Source: an uncultured Actinomycetes bacterium (GTDB taxonomy: Bacteria > Actinomycetota > Acidimicrobiia > Acidimicrobiales > Ilumatobacteraceae). From it: a stretch of 12,009 bases of DNA. How positions within the stretch are numbered: position 1 is the first letter of the stretch; each line of letters starts with the position of its first letter. Made by a program: the position numbers and the translations under genes. The notes under the pieces are model-generated. The model ran no database searches. It had not been told where the DNA came from and saw only the letters and a program-made list of their open reading frames with translations. Shown one piece after another: positions 5,663 to 12,009 of this stretch. The stretch is from NCBI GenBank assembly GCA_903858075.1, contig CAIOHI010000016.1, forward strand, positions 1 through 12,009, given 5' to 3'.

Positions 5663-8600
5663 ATGTTCACTGCACCCGTCATTTCACAACGAGCCTCAAA
5701 ATGGAGAGCTTTTGGTGTTGTCTTTTCACTCATTGCAACTCTGCTTGTTGCAGCTACATCACTTGCGCCGCGCGCAGCTTTAGCTGACACTGGCGAAGCG
5801 CCTTATGGAACACCAACACAGGCACTTCAAGCGGCGATCTCGCTCGGACAGAGCCACACGTGCGTGATTAAAAACTCCAACTTGTTGTGCTGGGGCAGTA
5901 ATGAATGGGGCAAGCTCGGCAACGGTAATGTGAGCAGCACGAGGAGCTCGACACCTACGTATGTACTCGACCGCGCAGGTTCATCTGACTTGCTCTCAGG
6001 TGTCATTGGCGTTATTGCATCAGAAAACCACACATGTGCTCTGCTCAACACAACCAAGGTGAAGTGTTGGGGCTACAGCTGGCGAATCGGCAAATATCAA
6101 TCCTCTGGAATTGCAAGCCCTCACCCAACATTTGTCAAGAACCTTTACACGAACCAAACCCAATCAGATGCTTCTCCCGATTTAACTGGGGCGGTTGCAT
6201 TATCTGCAACTGCCTACAACACATGCGCAGTAATTAACGATGGGCGAGTGAAGTGCTGGGGAGATACATCCGGTGGAGGAAAAGCCTTTGCTGGAGTTGG
6301 CTATGTCTTGCTCTGCATTAATGACTCTTATTCAAGTTCTTGCGGAAGTACCAGCAATGTACAGCTCACAGGGGTGAAGCAGCTCAGCATGAGCTCACAA
6401 ACTACTTGTGCAGTAAAAACTGATGAGACACAAGTGTGTTGGGGAACCACTAACGGTGTGTATGGCTATGCGGGCTCGGACCCTCCAGGTACACGCGAGT
6501 ACGCATCAAGCGCTGATGCAAGCACCACGGGGGCTAAAGCGATGGCGCCTAGTGGCTACACCTCGTGTGGCTTGTTTGAAATATCTGGGCGGGTCGTTGG
6601 AATCTCTGGTGGTCAGGTGAAGTGTTGGGGGAAAAACTCCGAAGGCGCTTTAGGTCGTGATCCCTCGATTGTTTACCCGCAAAATCTTGTTACTAACTAC
6701 ACCGCAGACAATGTGCCTGGGATGGATACAGCAATAGCGATTTCTGGAGAAAATCAAACATTTTGTGCGCTACTTTTTGACCGGACAGTCAAATGTTGGG
6801 GAAGCAATTCCAACGGTAAAGCATCCGTTGGCGCGGTTGGCGCCAGCGGCACCGCGCGACTCATGAGAACTGGAAACATCAGCAGCGACGTGATTGGTGA
6901 TATTTACGCGGTCTCTGTGGGCGGAGACCATATCTGCATCATTATTGGATTAACCGGAAGCGTCAAGTGCTCGGGAAGCAACTCACTGGGTCAACTTGGC
7001 GACGGAACAACAACTACATCTGCCGTCAACATGGTGACAGTGACAGACACAACGGGAAGCGGAAGTCTCACCGGCGCAGGGGCAGACAATATGCCCCCTA
7101 CCTACAGTTCATCAGCAGTGAATGCCGGAGGCACAAAAGTCATTCTTACGTATAACGAAGTTCTCTCTGCAGCAGGCACGATTCCTATAGGTCACTTTAC
7201 TGTCAAAGTTGGTGGTGTTACTAAAACGATTTCATCAGTAACGGTTGACGGACTAACTGTGGAATTGAATATGGCAGAACGTATTGCGCCGGGAGCTGTA
7301 GTGCTGCTGTCGTATGGAGACCCCACTACAAGCGTTGATGACTCCAATGTCATAGAAGACGCATCATTCAATGACAGCTCAAGTATTCCCGAAGCTCAAA
7401 TCACAAACGGTTCAACTACAGAAGCAGTTGCCCCCACCTTGGTGTCGGCAGCTATTGACGCAACAGGAGAGTTTTTAACTCTCACCTATAGCGAAGCGCT
7501 TGATACTACAACAGCTGCAACAACAGCCTTCTCAGTTACCTACGGTGGATCATCGCGTACTCCAACAGCAAGGTCAGTGTCTGGTTCGACAGTTGTGCTC
7601 ACTTTGTCTCCCCGAGTACAACGCACAGATACGGTCACTGTTGCTTACACGGCACCGACAGCAGATTTGGGAACAACGAATACTGCTGTTCAGGACAGCG
7701 CAGGAAATGATGCAGCGTCATTCTCTGCAACATCAGCAACGAATAGTTCAACGTATGACACTGTGGCGCCGACTTTTGTATCGGCTGCGATGAATGGCCT
7801 AAAGACAAAAGTGGTTCTTACTTACGATGAAGATCTAGGTGCGACCACAGCGGGCTCAGGTGCCTTTGGAGTCTCAGTGAATAGCTCATCGCGTGGAGTT
7901 ACTGGAGTCTCAATAAGCGGTTCAATGGTGGAGCTCACGCTGGCGTCAACTGTAAACGAAGGTGAAACAGTGACGTTTACCTACACGGCGCCCAGTGTGA
8001 GTGCGGCTACATCAAACAGCGCAATTCAAGATCTTGCAGGGAACGATGCAGCATCAGTTTCGTCTGCTACAAGCGTTACGAACATTACTGATGTAACTGC
8101 TCCTGTACGACAGTCTGCTGTAGTCAATGCGGCAGGTACGAGTTTGACACTCACCTACAACGAGGCGCTTGGTTCTACTACTGCAGCAACTGGAGACTTC
8201 GTAGTGCGAGTCGGTGGGTCGTCTCGATCGGTGACTGGTGTTGCCGTGTCAGGTTCCACTGTCGTGCTTACTTTGTCACCTGCTGTGCAACAAAATGAAG
8301 AAGTGACAGTTGCATATACGGCACCAGCTTCAAATGCATCGGCTACTAACAATGCAATTCAAGACAGCGTGGGTAACGATGCTGTTTCGTTTACCGTACT
8401 TGCTGTAACAAATAACTCGACAACAGATACGGTCTCGCCAACTCTGGCTTCATCTGCAGTAAATGCTGCAGGTGCTGCAGTGCTGACCTTTAGCGAAACG
8501 TTGGGTACAACAGGGCCAAGTGCTTCGGCGTTCACCGTGACCGTTGACGGCGCAACTCTTACTGTTACTGGCGTAACCATTGTTGGTACAACAGTGGTCA

Positions 8601-9955
8601 TTGTGACCAGCCCAAAGATTGAGGCTGGCAAAGCAGCAACAATTGTTTATAACGCACCTTCATCGAGTTCGGCAACTAGTAACAGCGCAATTCAAGATGC
8701 CACTGGAAATGATGCTGCAGGAGCAACGTTCACGGTGACGAGTGCGAATAACGCATCGACGTATGACCCGACGCCTCCTGCCAGTACTGGCTCAGCAGTC
8801 AATGATGCTGGAAAGCTTGTCATCACTTACAGCGAAACCCTTGCAACACCCGGCCCAGATGCATCACAGTTCACCGTGACGATTGATGGCAAGACTGCAA
8901 CCATTGTGAGTGTTGAAATTGTTGATAACAAAATTGTGATCACAACGTCACCGCTTATTGCTGGTGGAGAAACAGTTACCTGGGCATTTACCGATGCAAC
9001 AACTGGTAACGATCCGAAAGGCATTCAAGACGCTGCTGGTAATGATGTTGGTTCGGGAACAAGTGGTTCTGGTTCGGTAACAAACGGTTCGAAGGTCTCA
9101 AACGTTGACCCAGTGCCGCCAACAGTTACTGGTTCGGATGTAAATAATGATGGAAAAGTTGTCATTACATTCAGCGAAACTCTTGCTACACCTGGCCCAG
9201 AGTCTTCACAGTTCATTGTGACTATTGATGGTTCACCAGTCACCATTGTGAGTGTTGAAGTAGTAGATAACAAAATAGTTATTACTACTGCACCGCTGGT
9301 GGCCGATGGTCAGACAGTCACATGGAAGTATGTTGACCCGACTAATGGCAACGACCAAAAAGCGATTCAGGATAAATCAGGAAACGATTTGGGCAGTGCA
9401 TCAATTGGCTCTGGTTCGGTCACCAACGGCTCAAAGGTAACCAAAGAAGCAGCTGAGTTGGAAGAAGACCCAGCAACCACGCTTTTGAGTGATGAAGTCA
9501 CTGTTGATGGAGTGAGTGGCACCGCAACATTTGGTGATGGTTCACAAATTGTGGTGTCGGGTAAATTCCTGAAGATTCGTTTCAAAACTGGTTACATCGG
9601 AAATGCCGGCGGAACCGTAACGGGTACGTACTTGGTGGGTAAAAAGAAAACCAAGTACAAGTGCACCGTTGCAAGCTTTGGTACTGCCAAGAAAAACCCA
9701 ACTGCAAAACGTATTTACCCAAGTAAGAAAATGGGCTTGTGGTTTAAGAAGAAGGTGTACTCACCAAAGACTCCATGTGTGATGCCAACTTCAATGCAGA
9801 CTGCATTGAAAACTCAGCGCATCACCTTGACGGTGAAATTGAACTTCAAGCGGTTGTGGCCAAATACGGCTAAGGCAGTTGATGATCAAGGAAAGCCAAT
9901 TCCGAAATCAACGCGCATCATGAAGTTGAAGATTGGTAAGAAGCCAACGGTTTAA
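5663..9955 (+). CDS. Large secreted RCC1-propeller / SWM-repeat surface protein
   Basis: A 1430-residue exported protein. Residues 1-41 form a signal peptide (basic WRAF, hydrophobic VVFSLIATLLVAA, cleavage after ALA). Residues about 58-440 form an RCC1-like propeller with seven 'TC...KCWGSN' units. Residues 475-1259 hold seven repeats of about 110 residues of the SWM/SwmB type (PF13753-like), each opening with a D-x2-x-P motif and 'LTYSEAL', and ending in 'AIQDxxGND'. Residues about 1275-1430 are a Lys-rich domain. No LPXTG or C-terminal membrane anchor is seen. SWM repeats occur in large cell-surface proteins, including SwmB of swimming Synechococcus; adhesion or surface structure is an inference. 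Regulation is probably by the divergent TetR-3, and the ribosome site is GAAAGG. It is monocistronic, with a terminator downstream. Confidence 0.9.
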   Translation: MFTAPVISQRASKWRAFGVVFSLIATLLVAATSLAPRAALADTGEAPYGTPTQALQAAISLGQSHTCVIKNSNLLCWGSNEWGKLGNGNVSSTRSSTPTYVLDRAGSSDLLSGVIGVIASENHTCALLNTTKVKCWGYSWRIGKYQSSGIASPHPTFVKNLYTNQTQSDASPDLTGAVALSATAYNTCAVINDGRVKCWGDTSGGGKAFAGVGYVLLCINDSYSSSCGSTSNVQLTGVKQLSMSSQTTCAVKTDETQVCWGTTNGVYGYAGSDPPGTREYASSADASTTGAKAMAPSGYTSCGLFEISGRVVGISGGQVKCWGKNSEGALGRDPSIVYPQNLVTNYTADNVPGMDTAIAISGENQTFCALLFDRTVKCWGSNSNGKASVGAVGASGTARLMRTGNISSDVIGDIYAVSVGGDHICIIIGLTGSVKCSGSNSLGQLGDGTTTTSAVNMVTVTDTTGSGSLTGAGADNMPPTYSSSAVNAGGTKVILTYNEVLSAAGTIPIGHFTVKVGGVTKTISSVTVDGLTVELNMAERIAPGAVVLLSYGDPTTSVDDSNVIEDASFNDSSSIPEAQITNGSTTEAVAPTLVSAAIDATGEFLTLTYSEALDTTTAATTAFSVTYGGSSRTPTARSVSGSTVVLTLSPRVQRTDTVTVAYTAPTADLGTTNTAVQDSAGNDAASFSATSATNSSTYDTVAPTFVSAAMNGLKTKVVLTYDEDLGATTAGSGAFGVSVNSSSRGVTGVSISGSMVELTLASTVNEGETVTFTYTAPSVSAATSNSAIQDLAGNDAASVSSATSVTNITDVTAPVRQSAVVNAAGTSLTLTYNEALGSTTAATGDFVVRVGGSSRSVTGVAVSGSTVVLTLSPAVQQNEEVTVAYTAPASNASATNNAIQDSVGNDAVSFTVLAVTNNSTTDTVSPTLASSAVNAAGAAVLTFSETLGTTGPSASAFTVTVDGATLTVTGVTIVGTTVVIVTSPKIEAGKAATIVYNAPSSSSATSNSAIQDATGNDAAGATFTVTSANNASTYDPTPPASTGSAVNDAGKLVITYSETLATPGPDASQFTVTIDGKTATIVSVEIVDNKIVITTSPLIAGGETVTWAFTDATTGNDPKGIQDAAGNDVGSGTSGSGSVTNGSKVSNVDPVPPTVTGSDVNNDGKVVITFSETLATPGPESSQFIVTIDGSPVTIVSVEVVDNKIVITTAPLVADGQTVTWKYVDPTNGNDQKAIQDKSGNDLGSASIGSGSVTNGSKVTKEAAELEEDPATTLLSDEVTVDGVSGTATFGDGSQIVVSGKFLKIRFKTGYIGNAGGTVTGTYLVGKKKTKYKCTVASFGTAKKNPTAKRIYPSKKMGLWFKKKVYSPKTPCVMPTSMQTALKTQRITLTVKLNFKRLWPNTAKAVDDQGKPIPKSTRIMKLKIGKKPTV
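5834..6982 (+). other. Seven-bladed RCC1-like propeller region with a cysteine pair per blade
   Basis: Seven units carry the pattern (H/T)xC-x8-18-C-W-G. The pairs are C67/C76, C125/C135, C188/C198, C249/C259, C302/C321, C368/C378 and C425/C436 (the last with CSG instead of CWG). An extra pair, C218/C227, sits in a loop between units three and four. Seven is the blade number of RCC1 propellers. In an exported protein the pairs could form disulfides within each blade. Confidence 0.8.
7085..9439 (+). repeat. Seven tandem SWM/SwmB-type coding repeats
   Basis: Repeat units begin at residues 475, about 588, 699, 810, 922, 1035 and 1149 of the protein. Each has a proline-containing start (MPPT, VAPT, TAPV, VSPT, TPPA, VPPT), a 'VNAAG...LTYSE' strand, 'FTVTVDG', and a 'NAIQDxxGNDA' end. 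Units 2-5 resemble each other and units 6-7 form a more recent pair (8765-9106 and 9107-9439). None contains cysteine. Confidence 0.85.
9485..9952 (+). other. Polycationic C-terminal domain of the large exoprotein
   Basis: Residues about 1275-1430. From 1301 to the end I count 27 Lys and 5 Arg against only 2 Asp, a net charge near +30 in 130 residues. Two cysteines (C1334, C1372) could pair. Alternating hydrophobic/basic stretches such as 'KFLKIRFKTGYIG' and 'RITLTVKLNFKRLW' suggest a folded beta domain rather than a disordered tail. I do not recognise the family. It may hold the protein to the cell envelope or bind an anionic polymer. Confidence 0.6.
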
Positions 9956-9977
9956 CTGGAAGTAGAAGTGGAAATAG

Positions 9978-10009
9978 GGGTCGTGTCCGCTGATGTGTGG
10001 GCACGACCC
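9978..10009 (+). terminator. Rho-independent terminator after the large exoprotein gene
   Basis: Arms 9978-9990 and 9997-10009 form a 13-bp stem (11 Watson-Crick pairs including GGGTCGTG/CACGACCC, plus two G-U) with loop TGATGT, followed by the T-rich TTCTTCTATTGTTCT. It separates the exoprotein gene from the ABM-like gene. Confidence 0.85.
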
Positions 10010-10041
10010 TTCTTCTATTGTTCTGCCAGGGGGTATAACCA

Positions 10042-10446
10042 ATGGCAACACTGCTAGCTCGCGTCACTATTAAAGAAGGCTGCGAAGCACGATTCGAAGA
10101 AGTTGCGCGCCAGATGTACGAACGTACACACGCCGATGAAGAAGATGTGCGCCGCTATGAGTATTGGCGGGGTGCCGAGCCGCGTACGTACTACTGCATA
10201 GAGTCGTATGCCGATGTGGCGGGTTTTCTCAAGCACCAGTCGAGTGCTCACCACCATCATTTTGGGCCCGATTTCCGTGACCTCATTGAAGGCATCAAAA
10301 TGGAATGGGTTGACCCCATTGGTAAGGCATCGCCACTGGCACCCACAAACAATCAGCCGTTGCCTGTAGATGCAACAGAGCAAATGAAAGCCATCTATCC
10401 ACGTTTTGCCAGCATTTACGCTTCGTGGTGGGGAAAGTTACGCTGA
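10042..10446 (+). CDS. ABM-like (antibiotic biosynthesis monooxygenase fold) small protein
   Basis: A 134-residue protein with the dimeric alpha/beta-barrel pattern of ABM-domain proteins: 'ATLLARVTIKEGCEARFEEVARQM' (strand then helix, 2-25), 'RRYEYWRGAEPRTYYCIESYADVAGFLKHQSS' (37-68), the His run H70-H73, and 'FRDLIEGIKMEWVDPIG' (78-94). The ABM fold covers cofactor-free monooxygenases, heme-degrading enzymes and proteins of unknown role, so the reaction is not assigned. The C-terminal 40 residues (DATEQMKAIYPRFASIYASWWGKLR) extend beyond the usual domain. The ATG follows AGGGGG at a good distance (GTATAACCA). It has no close same-strand partner; the ACAD starts about 125 bases downstream. 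Confidence 0.7.
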   Translation: MATLLARVTIKEGCEARFEEVARQMYERTHADEEDVRRYEYWRGAEPRTYYCIESYADVAGFLKHQSSAHHHHFGPDFRDLIEGIKMEWVDPIGKASPLAPTNNQPLPVDATEQMKAIYPRFASIYASWWGKLR

Positions 10447-10460
10447 GTTCTTTAGGCATG

Positions 10461-10477
10461 ATGACAAAAAGTGTCAT
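10461..10477. promoter_or_regulatory. Inverted repeat ATGACA-AAAAG-TGTCAT
   Basis: Perfect six-base arms (10461-10466 and 10472-10477) with a five-base A-rich spacer, 14 bases after the ABM-like gene and about 95 bases before the ACAD start. The stem is weak and followed by ATTTATA rather than a T tract. It could be a poor terminator or an operator. Confidence 0.35.
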
Positions 10478-10509
10478 ATTTATAACGACATCTAGATAGG
10501 GCATACTTT

Positions 10510-10537
10510 TTGGTGCATCGCTAAACTGCCGTAGTCT
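10510..10537 (+). promoter_or_regulatory. Possible promoter of the acyl-CoA dehydrogenase gene
   Basis: TTGGTG (10510-10515), 16 bases, TAGTCT (10532-10537). The predicted start is near 10544, about 29 bases before the preferred ATG. The match to consensus is partial. Confidence 0.3.
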
Positions 10538-10572
10538 TCAGTAAATAACTAGTGCAAGAGAGATCACCTCGC

Positions 10573-11826
10573 ATGGAATTTAATTACCCTCCCGCAGCCG
10601 ATGCCTATCGCGTCAAAGTTCGCGCATTTTTAGATAACCGTCTTCCTGCTGGGTGGAAAGGGATTGGCGCACTCAGTCGAGATGAAGCTGCATGTTTTAC
10701 CGAAACATGGCGCGAGACACTCCGCGACAATGGTTTTCTTGCAGTGAGTTGGCCAAAGGAATATGGCGGGCAGGGCCTTAGCTCTATAGAAGCTGTTGTA
10801 ATTTCTGAGGAATTTGCCCGAGTGGGTGTGCCCACTGTTGGCCCGAACGACATGTTTGGTATCAACATGTTGGGCAACACATTGCTCGCTATTGGAACCG
10901 AAGAGCAAAAGAAGCATTACCTTCCACGCGTGTTGTCGGGTGAAGACCTGTGGTGTCAGGGTTTCAGCGAGCCAGCAGCAGGAAGCGACTTAGGCAACTT
11001 GGGTTGTCGTGCGGTGCTCGATGGCGATGAATGGATCATTAACGGACAAAAGACTTGGAATACAGGTGGTCATCATGCCAACCATATTTTCGTACTCGCT
11101 CGCACAGCACCCGATGAAGTGAAGCATCGCGGAATTACTTTTCTGCTTGTTGACATGCGTCAGCCCGGTGTTGAAGTGCGACCCATTCGCATGATGTCGG
11201 GAGACTCCGAATTTAACGAAGTCTTTTTTACCGATGCACGCTGTCCGAAGGGAAATGTTGTTGGTGAAGTGAATGGTGGCTGGATGGTCACTATGACATT
11301 GCTCGGTAATGAGCGTGGCGCCGGTGCTGCCATTAACGCAATTGGTTTTCGTGCAGAGTTAGACAAACTCATTGCGCTCGCACGAGAAAAAGGTGTTACC
11401 GACGATCCTGTTATTCGCCAGCGTTTAGCAGTTGCCTATTCAAAAGTTGAAGTGATGCGTTTCCTTGGGTACAGCGCACTAACTGCATTTTTGAATGGTA
11501 AAAAGCCAGGCCCCGATGCCTCAATTGGAAAACTCTTTTGGGCCGAATATCACAAAGAAGTTACAGAACTTGCTGTCGACATTCTGGGCGCCGATGCATT
11601 AACGCCAAGTGGTAAACCAGCACTTTCATACTTACGTTCCGACGCAGTAGGTTCGCCTAACTCAAGTGCAAGTTGGGTCGACGTATTTCTTAATGCCCGT
11701 GCTGGCTCTATATATGCGGGCAGCAGCCAAGTGCAACGCGGCATTGTTGGAGAGCAAATGTTGGGGCTTCCTAAAGAACCGCGTGCCGATGCTGGGCCAT
11801 GGCGCGCCATTCCTGGGCACGGCTAA
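10573..11826 (+). CDS. Acyl-CoA dehydrogenase (FadE-like)
   Basis: A flavoprotein that introduces a 2,3-double bond into an acyl-CoA (beta-oxidation-type step). The chosen ATG gives 417 residues, opening 'MEFNYPPAADAYRVKVRAFL', typical of the family. A GTG at 10552 would add seven residues; GAGAG upstream of the ATG is a modest ribosome site. FAD/substrate motifs are present: 'WCQGFSEPAAGSDLGNL' (127-143), 'WIINGQKTWNTGGHHANH' (154-171), and 'RAGSIYAGSSQVQRGIVGE' (376-394). The usual catalytic Glu of the C-terminal motif (YEG) is Ala (A382). A Glu at 247 in 'LLGNERGAGA' lies in the segment used as catalytic base in isovaleryl-CoA dehydrogenase-type enzymes. The substrate is unknown; branched-chain, steroid-side-chain or other bulky acyl-CoA are options. 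Confidence 0.92.
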   Translation: MEFNYPPAADAYRVKVRAFLDNRLPAGWKGIGALSRDEAACFTETWRETLRDNGFLAVSWPKEYGGQGLSSIEAVVISEEFARVGVPTVGPNDMFGINMLGNTLLAIGTEEQKKHYLPRVLSGEDLWCQGFSEPAAGSDLGNLGCRAVLDGDEWIINGQKTWNTGGHHANHIFVLARTAPDEVKHRGITFLLVDMRQPGVEVRPIRMMSGDSEFNEVFFTDARCPKGNVVGEVNGGWMVTMTLLGNERGAGAAINAIGFRAELDKLIALAREKGVTDDPVIRQRLAVAYSKVEVMRFLGYSALTAFLNGKKPGPDASIGKLFWAEYHKEVTELAVDILGADALTPSGKPALSYLRSDAVGSPNSSASWVDVFLNARAGSIYAGSSQVQRGIVGEQMLGLPKEPRADAGPWRAIPGHG

Positions 11827-11862
11827 TTAATACTTTGTTTAACGCCTAAATGTCTCTTGCTG

Positions 11863-11868
11863 TAACGT
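11863..11868 (+). promoter_or_regulatory. Candidate -10 box of a leaderless promoter for TetR-4
   Basis: TAACGT followed by exactly six bases (AATTGG) and the GTG at 11875. No ribosome site is visible. The -35 region is weak. Confidence 0.45.
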
Positions 11869-11874
11869 AATTGG

Positions 11875-12009
11875 GTGACCGATTTAGCCGATACCCGCAC
11901 CCGAATATTGGAAGCCGCAATGTCTGTTATTGAAGACACCGGCGAGGGTGCCCTACGTGTGCAAAAAATTGCCGAGTCGGTAGGGGTACGCGAACCCTCG
12001 GTGTATCAC
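11875..12009 (+). CDS. TetR family regulator, N-terminal part (TetR-4, cut by window end)
   Basis: An open frame of 45 codons running off the window. The translated start MTDLADTRTRILEAAMSVIE is a typical TetR helix 1, followed by 'ALRVQKIAESVGVREPSVYH', the helix-turn-helix with the characteristic SVYH recognition end. GTG is the likely start. Unlike TetR-1 and TetR-2 it has no lysine-rich tail. Placed about 50 bases after the ACAD gene on the same strand, it may regulate that gene or what follows. Incomplete: only the DNA-binding part is visible. Confidence 0.85.
   Translation, partial: MTDLADTRTRILEAAMSVIEDTGEGALRVQKIAESVGVREPSVYH

Noticed and set aside
7085..9439. Tandem repeats as a CRISPR array or mobile element
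   Set aside because: The repeats are about 330 bases, in frame, diverged and translate to a known protein-repeat type; there are no short direct repeats with unique spacers and no transposase.
8155..9585. Several long open frames on the minus strand across the SWM repeats
   Set aside because: They are produced by the repetitive Thr/Ser/Val codons of the real gene, have no ribosome sites or recognisable domains, and stop and start with the repeats.
10249..10260. Run of four His codons (H70-H73) as an engineered tag
   Set aside because: It is internal to the ABM-like domain in a natural genomic context.
10552..10572. GTG at 10552 as the ACAD start
   Set aside because: No ribosome site precedes it and the ATG at 10573 gives the family-typical N-terminus; the call is not certain.

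Overview
The window looks like a chromosomal segment of an actinobacterium, most likely an Acidimicrobiia/Ilumatobacter-type aquatic lineage. This is inferred from gene content: an SCO6745-family protein, DUF3237, several TetR regulators, an SDR, a FadE-like acyl-CoA dehydrogenase, GTG starts and apparent leaderless genes. The base composition is moderate for the phylum. No database search was possible, so the taxonomy is an inference. There is no sign of phage, transposon, CRISPR, rRNA or tRNA.

Layout, left to right. A DUF3237 gene (2-427, +) converges on an SCO6745-family gene (422-1300, -), and the two stop codons share one TTATAA. A strong hairpin terminator (1342-1376) separates the latter from a small membrane protein (1398-1706, -), whose leader carries a perfect 10-bp hairpin. 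surE follows (1821-2645, -). Divergent from surE is a rightward set: TetR-1 (2750-3442), an overlooked 54-residue CxxC...CxxC protein (3445-3609) and a classical SDR (3642-4352). Two more TetR genes face them on the minus strand: TetR-2 (4358-4996) and TetR-3 (5038-5574). TetR-3 appears to start at a CTG codon.

The centrepiece is a 4.3-kb gene (5663-9955, +) for a 1430-residue secreted protein. It has a signal peptide, a seven-bladed RCC1-like propeller with one cysteine pair per blade, seven SWM/SwmB-type repeats and a strikingly polycationic C-terminal domain. It is divergent from TetR-3. The shared intergenic region holds a good -35/-10 promoter overlaid with repeated GTAG/CTAC inverted repeats, so local TetR control is plausible. 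The gene ends at a clear terminator (9978-10009).

To the right are an ABM-like small protein (10042-10446), an acyl-CoA dehydrogenase (10573-11826) that lacks the usual C-terminal catalytic Glu but has one at the alternative position, and the start of a fourth TetR gene cut by the window edge (11875-12009).

Functionally, the flanks suggest regulated lipid or acyl-CoA metabolism (TetR, SDR, ACAD, ABM), while the middle encodes a large regulated exoprotein. Four genes without a clear Shine-Dalgarno have TANNNT placed exactly six bases before the start codon, which fits leaderless transcription.
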